In this document: one piece after another, positions 1-34,488 of the stretch
How positions within the stretch are numbered: position 1 is the stretch's first letter
Layout: each line of letters starts with the position of its first letter
Assembly (NCBI GenBank): GCA_030068145.1
Contig: JAPJBO010000022.1
Coordinates: 186,001-250,000 of the forward strand
Source of the DNA: Diplonema papillatum
Taxonomy: Eukaryota; Euglenozoa; Diplonemea; Diplonemida; Diplonemidae
Direction of reading: 5' to 3'
Length of the DNA stretch: 64,000 bases
Position numbers and translations under genes: made by a program
Notes under the pieces: model-generated
The model's database searches: none
Seen by the model: the letters and a program-made list of their open reading frames with translations, nothing else
What the model was told of the DNA's origin: nothing

Positions 1-600
1 CTTGTTCCCGACCTCGCTCCCCTCGATCGATTTTGCGGTAATCGCCCCAAGAGTAAAGGTCCGAACGAGACCTCCCGCGCACTCTGTCTCCCTCTCTCCC
101 AACAGCCTTCTACATTCCCCTTAATGAGCGACGAAAACGTGCCACAAACGTACCGGCAACGAACGTTCGGTCCTATAAAAGCGCCTGGGATTATTTCTCT
201 TTTTTTTGTTGTTGTTCTTTTTTCCCTGCTCCCCCCCTCCCCCTCTTCGTTTTTCTTCTGCTTTCGAAAAAGCTTGTGACTCGCCCGCCTCGCGAACGTT
301 CGTCTTGTAGACGCATCTTCTTCCGCTTCCGTACTTTGGCGCTTTGGTTGGCTGCTGTTATTGGGGGGTGGGATCGACCTTTTCTTGGTTGTCTAAACGA
401 TACCTCAAGCCACAACATGGTGTCGAAAAGAACCCAAAGCCTTTTGCGTGAGCACTGTCCCCTCGGAGCATCTTCTCAAAAGTAGGATGGTGTGATCCAC
501 AGTAGAAAACTTCCCATACATGACGTAGAATCCTGGTTCTAAGTGGGCCACTTCTGGTAAGCAGGACTGGCGACGCGGGATGAACCGAGAGCTGACTTAA
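1..600. other. No gene recognised (TATA-like box only)
   Basis: I see no supported gene here. A TATAAAAG string at about 174-181, followed by a long pyrimidine-rich stretch, looks like a core promoter, but no convincing coding exon follows it. The short reading frames on both strands are low-complexity. Confidence 0.4.
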
Positions 601-601
601 G

Positions 602-755
602 GTGTCCGAGTGATCGCTCATCAGATCCCACAAAGGGTGTCGGTTCATCTTGACAGCAGGACGGTGGCCATGGAAGTCGGCATCCGATAATGAGTGTGTA
701 ACAACTCACCTGCCGAATGCACCGGTCCCGAAAATGGATGATGCTCAAGCGATCC
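602..755 (+). rRNA. 28S (LSU) rRNA fragment, copy 1
   Basis: The stretch matches a conserved block of eukaryotic large-subunit rRNA that I recognise from memory: GACAGCAGGACGGTGG, CATGGAAGTCGG, then GTGTGTAACAACTCACCTGC and AAAATGGATG. Only about 155 nt of the gene is present and it is not part of an rDNA unit, so it is best read as an rRNA-derived pseudogene fragment. A second copy lies just downstream. Confidence 0.85.
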
Positions 756-803
756 CTCTATAGTTGGCCGCGTACTGGTGTCACAAAGCCAGGCGTGCGT
801 AGG

Positions 804-948
804 AGTCGCTCATCAAATCCCACAAAGGGTGTCGGTTCATCTTGACAGCAGGACGGTGGCCATGGAAGTTGGCATCCGATAATGAGTGTGTAACAACTCA
901 CCTGCCGAATGCACCGGTCCCGAAAATGGATGATGCTCAAGCGATCCC
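804..948 (+). rRNA. 28S (LSU) rRNA fragment, copy 2
   Basis: This is a near-identical repeat of the fragment at 602-755, with only a few substitutions, in the same orientation about 50 nt further on. The two copies share the same right end (GCTCAAGCGATCCC) but differ on their left flank. That suggests a local tandem duplication of an inserted rRNA piece rather than two independent insertions. Confidence 0.85.
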
Positions 949-987
949 CAGGCGATCTCTGGCAAATTTTTGCATCTAGCACTATAT

Positions 988-1046
988 AGTGCGTTGCTCA
1001 GGGTAGTCGAAGGCCTGACAATCACACTAATGCAACAAATTTACTG
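988..1046. repeat. Dispersed repeat R1 (59 bp)
   Basis: A block starting GTGCGTTGCTCAGGGTAGTC and ending in AATGCAACAAATTTACT recurs at 16649-16704 and 27679-27737 with few differences. It has no coding capacity and no obvious terminal repeats. It marks a short interspersed family. Confidence 0.8.
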
Positions 1047-1336
1047 TCTAGCACTTCCCGTGAACTTCCCGAGTGTACCCTTTGTACACCCAAGTAGGGC
1101 CACCGGATGCCACCATAGGACGATTTCGGTCGGCAATCCCTCCCCCGGCCCATGTTTATGATTTGAGTAACGCCGTTCCGAGTGCGGCCACGCGTCAACA
1201 AGTGTCCAAGCAACGTAAACAAAAGAAGACAGCTCGGCAGAAAAGAAAACGGCCAAAAAAAGAAAGAAAGCAGCAATGAGAGGAGAGCGAAGCCCTTCCT
1301 GGACCGGACCCACCCATACGGCCCAGTTTAAGCAAC

Positions 1337-1367
<31 letters not shown>

Positions 1368-1704
1368 GAGACAGCGTCTTTTTTCTTTCTTTTTTTTTTT
1401 TTGTTCCAATCTTTGTTTTTCGCCCTCGGTTCGACTGTTCCTCCTCTTTATATACCTTCATGGGTGTGCCAGGAGGGGGTCGATTAGATGGGCGAACCTA
1501 CTACACGGTGGGCTCCAGTACCGCATCTCCCTCCAACCACGCTGCCAGCGATCTAGCGGCGTGTTTTGAGGCTGAGAGGTCCGGTTGTTGTGCCCGGTGA
1601 CTGCAGACCGTCGCTGCAGACATGGTATATGAGGGAACAAAGTTGGTTGTCCCATTGGGTTATAAGGGAACAAAACGTGTTGACTACTGAACCTGACCAG
1701 ACCA
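1047..1704. other. Intergenic, homopolymer-rich
   Basis: No gene is recognised. An A-run at about 1338-1361 and T-runs at about 1380-1402 form an imperfect inverted pair. All reading frames here are low-complexity. Confidence 0.4.
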
Positions 1705-1915
1705 GTCCGACCAGGTCTGGACAGCCTGGCCACGTCAGTCCGACCAGGTCTGGACAGCCTGGCCACGTCAGTCCGACCAGGTCTGGACAGCCTGGCCACG
1801 TCAGTCCGACCAGGTCTGGACAGCCTGGCCACGTCAGTCCGACCAGGTCTGGACAGCCTGGCCACGTCAGTCCGACCAGGTCTGGACAGCCTGGCCACGT
1901 CAGTCCGACCAGCCT
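1705..1915. repeat. 33-bp minisatellite, about 6 copies
   Basis: The unit starts GACCAGGTCTGGACAGCCTG and is repeated head to tail with almost no differences. Because 33 is divisible by 3 it stays open in all frames on both strands, which explains the long spurious reading frames over it. Confidence 0.95.
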
Positions 1916-2245
1916 GGACAGCCTGGCCAGACCAGTCAGCCTGACCAGACCAGTCAACCTGGCCAGACCAGTCCGACCAGCCTGGACACAGTCAGCCTGA
2001 CCAGCCTGGCCAGGTCAACCTGGCCAGACCAGTCCGACCAGCCTGGACAGCCTGCAGACCATTCTGACCAGCCTGGACAGCCTGGCCAGACCGGTCAGCC
2101 TGACCAGACCAGTCAGCCTGACCAGGCCAGTTAGTCCGACCAGCCTGGGCAGCCTGGCCAGACCAGTAGCCTGACCAGCCTCGACAGCCTGGCCAGACCA
2201 GTCAGCCTGACCGACCAGCCAGCCTGACCAGACCAGTCAGCCTGA
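1916..2245. repeat. Degenerate extension of the 33-bp minisatellite
   Basis: Shorter, shuffled pieces of the same words (GACCAGCCTGG, CAGTCAGCCTGACCAG) continue to about 2245, where they abut the 18S fragment. The clean array on the left and the decayed tail on the right suggest that expansion was most recent at the left side. Confidence 0.85.
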
Positions 2246-2423
2246 AACTTAGATCGTAGGAGGACGAACTTCTGCGAAAGCATTCGACAAGGATGTCTTC
2301 ATTAATCAAGAACGAGAGCGTGGGGATCAAGATGATACCGTCGTAGTCCACTGCTGTAAAAGATGCCGTCTCAGGATCGAGGGGAGCCAAAATCAAAGAT
2401 TATGGGTTCAGGGGGGAGTACAT

Positions 2424-2456
<33 letters not shown>

Positions 2457-2750
2457 TGACACCACCAGGCGTGGAGTATGCGGCTTAATTTGACTCAACA
2501 CGGGGAATTTTACTTGGTCAGGACGATCTCAAGGATTGACAGATTGAGAGCTCTTCCTCGATGAATTGTGTGGTGGTGCGTGACCGCTCCTGGTTGGTGG
2601 AGTGATTTGTCAGGTTGATTCCGTTAACGAACGAGATCTCGACCCTTAAATAGGTGGGCGTGTCGTTGTAGGGGTGTCTTTTGGCATCGGCGGCTTGCTG
2701 CTTACCCGAGACGCGCACTACTTCTTAAGGGGACTGCGCGCGACTTATAG
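2246..2750 (+). rRNA. 18S (SSU) rRNA fragment, diverged
   Basis: Universal small-subunit words appear in the correct order: CTGCGAAAGCATTCG, TCATTAATCAAGAACGA, GATACCGTCGTAGTC, AACTTAAAGGAATTGACGG, GCGGCTTAATTTGACTC, GGATTGACAGATTGAGAG and TTCCGTTAACGAACGAGA. This covers roughly the central-to-3' third of 18S, about 500 nt. Several normally invariant positions differ and the flanks are not rDNA, so it is probably a pseudogene fragment. The divergence prevents a taxonomic call from memory. Confidence 0.9.
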
Positions 2751-2932
2751 ACGTGTAAAGGGCCTACCCAACAGACAGTGGGGGCAAAGAGAGGTGGGGC
2801 GCATGAAGCTGCTGCCAAACAGCTGCTTCCGAACTTCCTCTAAAAACGTATACAAAGACACACACCACATGCGCGACACGACACTTGGCACTAAACATAC
2901 GCATACCTGGCAAATTTACCATATATGAACTC

Positions 2933-3000
2933 TTTCGACGACAGTCGCCCGGAGACCTTAAACCCCCGGATCCTTCAAGCGAACTTTCACTCTCAAAAAA
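2933..3000 (+). repeat. R5 box upstream of kinesin exon 1
   Basis: This is a copy of the dispersed R5 box (consensus core GGTCACCCGGAGAC, then CCCGGAT and CAAGCGAACTTTCACTC followed by A-rich sequence). It ends about 140 nt before the kinesin start codon. The same box directly precedes kinesin exons 4 and 5. Confidence 0.75.
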
Positions 3001-3139
3001 AGTGTCGTACCGTCCTCCACGGCTAGCCAGAGTAAAGAATCCACAAAGCAAAGTATGTACAGAAATGTTCCAAAGGCCTACCCAACAGACAGCGGGCGGG
3101 AGGGCAAAGAGAAGTGGGGCGCATTTGTTCGAGGTGGCC

Positions 3140-27502
<24,363 letters not shown>

Positions 27503-27678
27503 GCGCGATCGTGTAGACCGAAGCTCGCGCTTGTAACTCGAACGCTGAAGGCGGGAGAAAGCATCCGCAGATGTTTCCCGAGCGGTGTCAGGATCGCCAG
27601 CAAAGGGGCGGCAACGCGAAAAAGAAAGAAGGTCAGAGAACGCAGGACGGGTTAACGTGGCTCTGGGCGCATAGTGCA

Positions 27679-27737
27679 TAGTGCGTTGCTCAGGGTAGTC
27701 GAAGGCCTGACAGTCAGAGTAATGCAACAAAATTACA
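27679..27737. repeat. Dispersed repeat R1, third copy
   Basis: Same 59-bp block as at 988-1046 and 16649-16704, downstream of the kinesin stop. Confidence 0.8.
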
Positions 27738-27789
27738 ACGACTCTGGGCGGTGGGGTGGACGGGTTGCAATGTTGGTGAGACTCCAGTT

Positions 27790-27995
27790 GAAACCGTGAG
27801 GTCTCCGGGGTTTTGGAGTCTCTGGCTCAAGTCGGCAATGGCGATATCCTGTAAAGTGTTCAAGGTAGTGGTCACACGTGGGAAGGGTACTATCTCAGTG
27901 GCGGCATCCTGTATATGTTGCGTGTTCCTTAAGGTGGTGGTCACACGTGGGAAGTGTATTCTCTCAGTGACGACATCCTGTAAACGCTGAGTGTT
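27790..27995. repeat. About 68-bp degenerate tandem repeat
   Basis: The words AAGGTAGTGGTCACACGTGGGA, ATCTCAGTG and ATCCTGTAAA recur about three times with indels. Part of the same unit (GGGGTTTTGGAGTCTCTGGC) is inserted in the exon 5 copy at 28284-28365. Confidence 0.75.
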
Positions 27996-28013
27996 CCTAA
28001 AGGGCGGTGAATA

Positions 28014-28190
28014 CCGCCGCGGACCGCCTCACACGCCGAACGGAGGCTTTTTTAAAAAACTGCCCCGCTTAATGCAAGAACCAGCCAAGAAAAAGAATGG
28101 AACAGAGGGCCCGCCGGCCCCCCATGGGTTCAGTCCTAGTTTGACAGCGTCTTGCACTCCCTTCTCTCTTCTGTTTGTGTTCTGCGCCTC
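28014..28190. repeat. 177-bp direct duplication, copy 1
   Basis: GCCTCACACGCCGAACGGAG through CTGCGCCTCATTATATA is repeated at 28821-28998 with about 90% identity. The two copies bracket the exon 5 fragment and the 51-bp repeats. Confidence 0.85.
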
Positions 28191-28198
28191 ATTATATA

Positions 28199-28440
28199 CC
28201 GTCCTTCGCGTCGCGTCGTCCCCTCCTCGGGAGCCGGTCGCCGCCGCGGCGCTGGGGCGGTGCGAGCAGCAGCAGCAGCTTTTCCGGGGTTTTGGAGTCT
28301 CTGGCTGACTGTCGGCAATGACGTCCTGAAGGTGGTGGTTAACAAAGAAACTATCTCAGTAATAACAAGGTCGAAGTCCTTCGGAAAGGTTGTTACCCCC
28401 AAGAGAGTGCCCCTCGGGCCGCATCACCACACGCAGTGAG
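28199..28440 (+). pseudogene. Broken copy of kinesin exon 5
   Basis: 28199-28280 repeats the CCTTCGCGTCGC...GAGCAGCAGCAG part of exon 5 (27168-27250). 28370-28438 repeats the last 70 bases (GGTCGAAGTCCTTCGG ... ACGCAGTGAG), now ending TGA. The middle is replaced by about 85 bp of the nearby 68-bp repeat. It cannot encode a motor and looks like a partial segmental duplication. Confidence 0.82.
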
Positions 28441-28448
28441 CACAATAC

Positions 28449-28601
28449 GGTCACAAAAGCTGGCGCGACGTCACCCGGACCACTTGTGACAGTGTTCACG
28501 GTCACAAAAGCTGGCGCGACGTTACCCGGACCACTTGTGACAGTGTTCACGGTCACAAAAGCTGGCGCGAAGTTACCCGGACCACTTGTGATAGTGAACA
28601 G
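28449..28601. repeat. 51-bp tandem repeat, 3 copies
   Basis: ACGGTCACAAAAGCTGGCGC...CAGTGTTC is repeated three times. The unit is a multiple of three and stays open in frame, but no start, domain or flanking gene supports coding. Confidence 0.93.
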
Positions 28602-28820
28602 AAAATGGAGCCGAACCAGGAGATAACCGTAGGAACCGGTCATAAGGCTCAAACCCTCGGAACAACAAGGCTCCTCAGGTCCATTCGGACTCGTATAGAC
28701 CCGGTTGGAGACACGGGATCTGGATGTGAATTCGGAAGTAGTAAACGGTGACTCCAAGTATGAAAAGGAGAATGAAACACCCTGCCCAGACCCTGCTCTT
28801 AACAGCACGAATGAAACCTC

Positions 28821-28998
28821 CCCCCGCCTCACACGCCAAACGAAAGCCTTTTTTTTAAAACTGCCCCGCTTAATGCAAGAAACAGCTAAGAAAACGAATG
28901 GAACAGGGCCCGCCGGTCCCCTATGGGTTCAGTCCTAGCTTGACGGAGTCTTGCACTCCCTTCTCTCTTCTGTTTGTGTTCTGCACCTCATTATATAC
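28821..28998. repeat. 177-bp direct duplication, copy 2
   Basis: Second copy of 28014-28190. Confidence 0.85.
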
Positions 28999-29223
28999 TC
29001 AGCCTGAGTCTTTCTCCCTCCGACCGTACTGGGTTAAACTAAGACCCCCCCCTTGCATTCGGAAGGGTATACAATAGAGCTTCCTCCCAAAGCAAGTATC
29101 CGCGGCTTAGGCCGCTGTGTGTACAAGCCGTAGAGAGCTAAACAGGGTCAATGTCCCTCACGACCATTGTCATCAGGGTCCACATTTTATATAACACGTG
29201 ACATATCACGTGAAACGACATAA

Positions 29224-29658
29224 CATGATAATCCAGTGAGAGTAACATGGGACCACATGATAATCCAGTGAGAGTAACATGGGACCACATGATAATCCAG
29301 TGAGAGTAACATGGGACCACATGATAATCCAGTGAGAGTAACATGGGACCACATGATAATCCAGTGAGAGTAACATGGGACCACATGATAATCCAGTGAG
29401 AGTAACATGGGACCACATGATAATCCAGTGAGAGTAACATGGGACCACATGATAATCCAGTGAGAGTAACATGGGACCACATGATAATCCAGTGAGAGTA
29501 ACATGGGACCACATGATAATCCAGTGAGAGTAACATGGGACCACATGATAATCCAGTGAGAGTAACATGGGACCACATGATAATCCAGTGAGAGTAACAT
29601 GGGACCACATGATAATCCAGTGAGAGTAACATGGGACCACATGATAATCCAGTGAGAG
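29224..29658. repeat. 32-bp minisatellite, about 13.5 copies
   Basis: The unit TGATAATCCAGTGAGAGTAA + CATGGGACCACA is perfect throughout. As 32 is not a multiple of 3, the minus strand is open in all three frames, which produces three overlapping repeat peptides that are artefacts. Confidence 0.97.
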
Positions 29659-31010
29659 TCAATCTGGGTTGGGTGATTCACACATATCCTAGCACCCCCA
29701 CGATCGTGATAGACTTTGCCAAGGAAGGCGCCTGCTGAGCACACCATGTAGACCCCTATCTTCCTCCCTGCCTCTGCCCCCTCTGTCTTAACCCGTAGAG
29801 CTTATGTTTGCAGTGTCCTTTTGTCAAACTTCGGAAGCTTGCAGTGCGAGTGCCACGAGAACTGTAGCTTGCACATTTAGCGAGATAGCGAACGATATGA
29901 TGATGCTGGCGATGCCGGTAACGATGGTGCTGGCAACGATGACCACGATGCCATCGCACATCTTGTTTTCACGGTCGACTACTATACAATTTAGAAGTGC
30001 TCGCCATTTTCAGGTACTTGCGGATTTCGCTCTAGATTATTAGAGTGCAAGTTATTCTTGGGCGTTTATAAGGGCTAAATTCCGCTTTTTTGTCGTCAAA
30101 AACTACTTATTCGAGGTGAAGAGACGGCGTTTCCAGCCGTGAAAACAGTCGTTTTCACCTGTCGCATGCCCAATGCAAGCTCATGTCCTTGTGTCACTTA
30201 CATTCCTGATCCAGGCAAAACGTCCATCCTAGTGTCTGAGGCTGAACTAGAAGCCCATTTTTCTTCGTCCTTTAGAAGCTCGCCCTTTTTGTCGCCAAAA
30301 AAAGGTAGAAGTCCGACCCCTTTTACCCTTGCGTGACGCGCCAGCCTGCAGAGAAAGCACCCCCGTGCACGGGTTGCCACAAACGGCCCTAGAACGGCGC
30401 CAGGATTACAGCGAACGGCCGAAGAACGGCGCTAGAACGACTACAAACGCTCTGAGAGCGGAACAAAACACCCCCATGCACGGGTTGCCACAAAAGGCCC
30501 TAGAACGGCGCTAGAACGACTACAAATGCCCAGAGAGCGGAACGGGAATGACACCGACCGGCTGTGGAGCGCGCTCGAACGACTGCAAATGGCCAAAGAA
30601 CAGCGCTAGACTGAGCACAAACGGCTAGAGAACGAATGGCCAGAGCAGCGAGGGTTTGGACATCAGGTCAATGTGTACCATCCACAGGGCTTGCCCGCTC
30701 GGGACGAGGAGCACTGGGTCTGTGTCATTTTGTATCTCAATTTGCTTTGCTGTTGCAGAATCACAACTCGATCTACTGGTCAGCAAGCCGATCATCGTCG
30801 AATCGCGGGTCGAACATGCCTCGGTGTTGTTTAGTTTGTTCAAGCGGGCACTAAGCTGCTGATACGGATGGGCGAGCCTAGTGCTAGTGCGTTCGGCGGC
30901 CTCATGCGTCCCGTGCCAATGCATTCGTCGATAAGCGCAGTTGATGTCGCCGTCGATCGACCGCGGTTGAGCCGAGGGGCGTATTTCGTCACCGACTTGT
31001 CTTCAACCGC
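29659..31010. other. Intergenic, degenerate repeats
   Basis: No gene is supported. 30345-30620 carries a decayed tandem repeat (CACGGGTTGCCACAAA, CTAGAACGGCGCTAGAACG, AGAGCGGAAC). Short frames on both strands show no known motif. Confidence 0.5.
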
Positions 31011-31470
31011 ATGCACAACCACATCCACGACCAATCATTCCACATCCACGACCAATCATACCACATCCACGACCAATCATACCACATCCACGACCAATCA
31101 TACCCCATCCACGACCAGTCATACCACATCCACGACCAATCATACCACATCCACGACCAATCATACCACATCCACGACCAATCATACCACATCCACGACC
31201 AATCATACCCCATCCACGACCAATCATACCACATCCACGACCAATCATACCACATCCACGGCCGAACGAGGGGCTTCTTCATCCCAACTAGACCATTCAC
31301 CGACTGTGCGCGCCCCTTCAAATGACCGAGCACGATCCGCAAGTCGGGAAACATATCGATGTACCCCACTGCCGAACAGCGGTCACCACAGTGGTTCACC
31401 ATTCGTGGGAGAAATAGGTCTCATAATCCACATGAGGCAATGCTCCCAAAACCCAAACCTGAAACGGTAA
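30868..31470 (+). CDS. Hypothetical ORF with heptapeptide repeats
   Basis: An ATG-started frame of 200 codons. Its middle is about 12 copies of a 21-bp unit giving TTSTTNH; the ends (MGEPSASAFGGLMRPVP and SASRETYRCTPLPN) show no known domain. A Thr-rich repeat protein is possible, but the reverse strand is equally open, so this is weak. Confidence 0.25.
   Translation: MGEPSASAFGGLMRPVPMHSSISAVDVAVDRPRLSRGAYFVTDLSSTACTTTSTTNHSTSTTNHTTSTTNHTTSTTNHTPSTTSHTTSTTNHTTSTTNHTTSTTNHTTSTTNHTPSTTNHTTSTTNHTTSTAERGASSSQLDHSPTVRAPSNDRARSASRETYRCTPLPNSGHHSGSPFVGEIGLIIHMRQCSQNPNLKR
31016..31262. repeat. 21-bp minisatellite, about 12 copies
   Basis: ACCACATCCACGACCAATCAT repeats head to tail with T/C changes giving CCC in some copies and one G (CCAGTCAT). 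Confidence 0.96.
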
Positions 31471-31479
31471 CATCCCCAG

Positions 31480-31660
31480 TTCCACTGGAGTGCCCGTTCC
31501 CGGCGAGCTACGAGGGAACGAACCTGTAAGAGTGCCAACGCTACTCTTTCTATATTGTAGTCTATTCATGATAAGGAACTACATATAAAAGGTATCACGG
31601 GATAAGCCGGCAGCCGCAGCTGCAGTGCATGCTGATCCGTGTGGTCCGTGTACTTAAAAG
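31480..31660. repeat. Dispersed repeat R9
   Basis: CACTGGAGTGCCCGTTCCCG through CACGGGATAAGCCGGCAGCC recurs at 53978-54150, in the first intron of the Snf7 gene. There are indels between copies. Confidence 0.8.
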
Positions 31661-33057
31661 GTTCCAGTGCTTAACGGTCCTCAGTGACAAGACCGAACAC
31701 CCCATCTCCGCACGCCGCCGTTCGGAAAGCGAAGAGGCCGCCGCCGACTCCCGGTACTGGCGAACAACCGATACGGAAAACGAGTGGACTCGCCCAGCCT
31801 AACTATGACTCTCTTGAGGTAGCCAAATGCCTCGTCTTCTAATTAAAGACGCGCACGAATGGACCAATGAGATTCCTTCTGTCCCTACCTACTATCTGGC
31901 GAAACAGCAGTCAGGGGAACGGACTTGAAACTGTCAGCGGGGAAAGAAGACCCTGTTGAGTTTGACTCTAGTCTGACTTTGTGCAGTGACACAAAGTCCT
32001 GGACGGGAGCCCAGCTGCCGGACGGAAGCGGAAGCCGAAGACGGCCACGCCCGATACGGGGGCACAGCGAAGGAGGAAGAAGGTCCCGAAAACGGGAACA
32101 TCGCAGAGGCGCCTCAGGCACACCCGTGTGTGTTCGAAAGGTGGAAATGAGCGTGCTTGCTCGCTCTCTTGGACTCGGACATTGAATCAGACTCGCCAGA
32201 TCACCTACTGGGGGGGCCCAAATACAATAGGTACCCAAATACAATATTATTTATTTTCTCGACGGCACTTTTCATACTGGCCTCGCAAGCAAAAATCCGT
32301 TCTATAAAAAAGCCTTTATTTCCTGCCAGGACTATAAATTTTTTTATTGGGAAAAATAAATTCCCTCTGGTGGAAATGGCTTGCGGAGCGTGACGATAAA
32401 TTTCGTTTATTTTTGGCAGGATTCCATTGTGTTTACGCAGGCCGGAAAAATAAACGAGTTTATTTATGGAATTTATTTCGTGTGGCAGCATTTATTTCGT
32501 GCCGCCAGCCATTTTCAGGTGAAAAAAATAAACGAAATTTATTTCGTATCGCGAAAAAAATAAACGTTTATTTTTGCGTGGGGGTTATACAGAGAAATCT
32601 GTAGGGGAGACCCCTCGCAAATTTTTTTTTCTCCCTGTGGTGAGTGAAATCGCGTGTTTTGAGCTCGTTTTGAGCCGAATTCATTGGTGTCTCATCCTCG
32701 GTGCTCAAAGGCCTGTGAAGAAAACCCCTCCCGTGAACGCTCCAGCCCAGTAAGTGTCAGATGAAGTTCACCGCCAGCGAACTCACCCATGCTGAATTCC
32801 AGGTCCAAGTGCGTAGAAAACTTGTACCAATTCAGTGTGCTTGAGTCTCGTTGCAAGAACATCTGTGGGTCTGCCTGAGCACACTGGATTCCAGCTGTCT
32901 GAGTTCATCTGCTGATCGCCTGCTGTGCATGTGCAAGCGGCCGAGCACTCGCGTTGCAAACTAACACCACATCAACTCCCCGCGACTTATCAAAATTTCA
33001 CGCCGTCCAAGCAACGATGTTTTGTTTCCACCCTCGGGAATTTAGTTTTCCCAATAA

Positions 33058-33258
33058 AATCATTTATTCGGCAATAATTTCCGCCAATTTTGCCTCGGTG
33101 TCGGTTTTAGTCCCTCGGGAGGCCCTCGGGGGGGTTTGCAACCCCTCGCCACTCGCTCCGCTCGTGGCTCGGGGTTGCAAACCCCCCCTCGGGCCTCCCT
33201 CGGGACTAAAACCGACACCTCGACAAAATAAACGGAAATTATCTTGCCGAATAAATGC
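33058..33258. repeat. Palindrome with about 88-bp arms
   Basis: CATTTATTCGGCAA...GTCGGTTTTAGTCCCTCGGG...GGGTTTGCAACCCC is mirrored on the right after a short GC-rich loop (CTCGCTCCGCTCG). Such a structure could cruciform or fold as RNA. Confidence 0.85.
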
Positions 33259-33333
33259 TTATTATTCCTAGGAATAATAAGTATTTGGGGGGGGAGGCCA
33301 GTATGAAAAGTGCCGTCCAGAAATAGTAACCAT

Positions 33334-33503
33334 TTATTACTAGGACTAAAAAAAGCCTTTTAGTCCCGAGGAAGGGTTTATTGTCCCGAGGAAGTTTTTT
33401 TTGCCCGAGGGGCCCCCGAAGGGGGACCCGAGGGCAAAAAAAACTTCCGAGGGACAATATACCCTTCCGAGGGACAGTAAAAGGCTTTTTTACCTAGTAA
33501 TAC
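33334..33503. repeat. Palindrome with about 75-bp arms
   Basis: TTATTACTAGGACTAAAAAA...GTCCCGAGGAAG...GCCCGAGGGGCCCCC and its reverse complement. Half of it recurs at 36370-36460, beyond another insertion. Confidence 0.85.
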
Positions 33504-33682
33504 GTAATTTTTTTCTGGACGGCGCCGAGCCCCGAGGCGCAGCCGAGGGACGAGGCAAAAACACACCGTGAGCCGAAGTGAGAGGGAAATTAGACCTTTT
33601 GCACTTCTGAGCACAAACTTCCAAGGTACAATCTAGGAAAGGGGTCAGATTCACAAGCTAACGTGCAGAATGGGTATTTTTT

Positions 33683-34144
33683 CTACTCCATCTTGATGTT
33701 GACGTAGCGTGGTGCGTGACTGGTGTGTAGCAGCTGCCTGAGCTGCATGGTAGGCGACTGGTGCAGCAAATGTCTGTGTTGCACAGGGTACAACCTACAC
33801 GGTAACTCCTGAGTTGCAGAGGTTGCGACCAGTGCAGCAACTGTGTGTTGCACAAGGTGCAACCGGCAAAGCAACTGTCTGAGTGCAGAGAATGTGACCG
33901 GTGCAGCCAATGGTTGGGTTGCATAGGGTGCTGCTGGCACAGTTACTGTCTGAGTTGCAGCGGATGCGACCAGAGCAGCAACTGTCGGTGTGGGCGGCGG
34001 TGGTGACTTTGCAATGAGGCCGATTTGATAGTCTCTGCAACCTGGTAATGTGTTTGATTTTTGTCGACGTTTTTGAGGAGTCTTGCAGCAAATGCGAGCC
34101 ATTGAGGGGTTTCCGACGAATTTTGAGTAGCGCAACGGCCTCAA
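33683..34144 (-). CDS. Hypothetical ORF in foldback element
   Basis: 153 codons antisense. The last two thirds are a degenerate 57-bp tandem repeat giving VAALVATSATQ-like units; the first 50 residues (CKTPQKRRQKSNTLPGCRDY) are basic with three Cys and no known motif. It may be chance. Confidence 0.2.
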   Translation of the reverse strand: MRPLRYSKFVGNPSMARICCKTPQKRRQKSNTLPGCRDYQIGLIAKSPPPPTPTVAALVASAATQTVTVPAAPYATQPLAAPVTFSALRQLLCRLHLVQHTVAALVATSATQELPCRLYPVQHRHLLHQSPTMQLRQLLHTSHAPRYVNIKME

Positions 34145-34269
34145 AACATGTTTTTGTAGGGATCCAGTACCATGATGGGTGCACTGGGTGTATCACCTTT
34201 GCCAGTTTAGTGCATTAGAATGTCCAGAAAATAAATTTTTTTATTTCACTGGGGTCCCAAATTCTTCAC

Positions 34270-34368
34270 TCCATTTTTTTACTACCCCCATTTTTTAACC
34301 ACTACCCCCCCTTTTTTAACCACTACCCCCCCTTTTTTAACCACTACCCCCCCTTTTTTAACCACATA
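34270..34368. repeat. TTTTTTAACCACTACCCCCC tandem repeat, about 5 copies
   Basis: A 20-21-bp unit just inside the right arm of the foldback element. Confidence 0.9.
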
Positions 34369-34488
34369 AATAGCTATTATTCCTAGGAATAAAAAAAATT
34401 ATAGTCCTGGCAGGAAATAAAGGCTTTTTTATAGAACGGATTTTTGCTTGCGAGGCCAGTATGAAAAGTGCCGTCCAGAAATAATAAT

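Larger units (their letters stand above)
32245..34488. mobile_element. Foldback element with about 100-bp inverted arms
   Basis: The left arm (32250-32349) and right arm (34388-34485) are near-perfect reverse complements: GACGGCACTTTTCATACTGG, CCTCGCAAGCAAAAATCCG, AAAGCCTTTATTTCCTGCC. Nested inside are further palindromes (33058-33258 and 33334-33503). No transposase is visible. Confidence 0.75.

Noticed and set aside
1458-2000. Repeat proteins on both strands over the 33-bp units
   Set aside because: The unit length is a multiple of three and lacks stops in several frames, so open frames are expected by chance.
29138-29747. Three overlapping minus-strand repeat proteins
   Set aside because: They are produced by the stop-free 32-bp minisatellite; three simultaneous frames argue against selection for protein.
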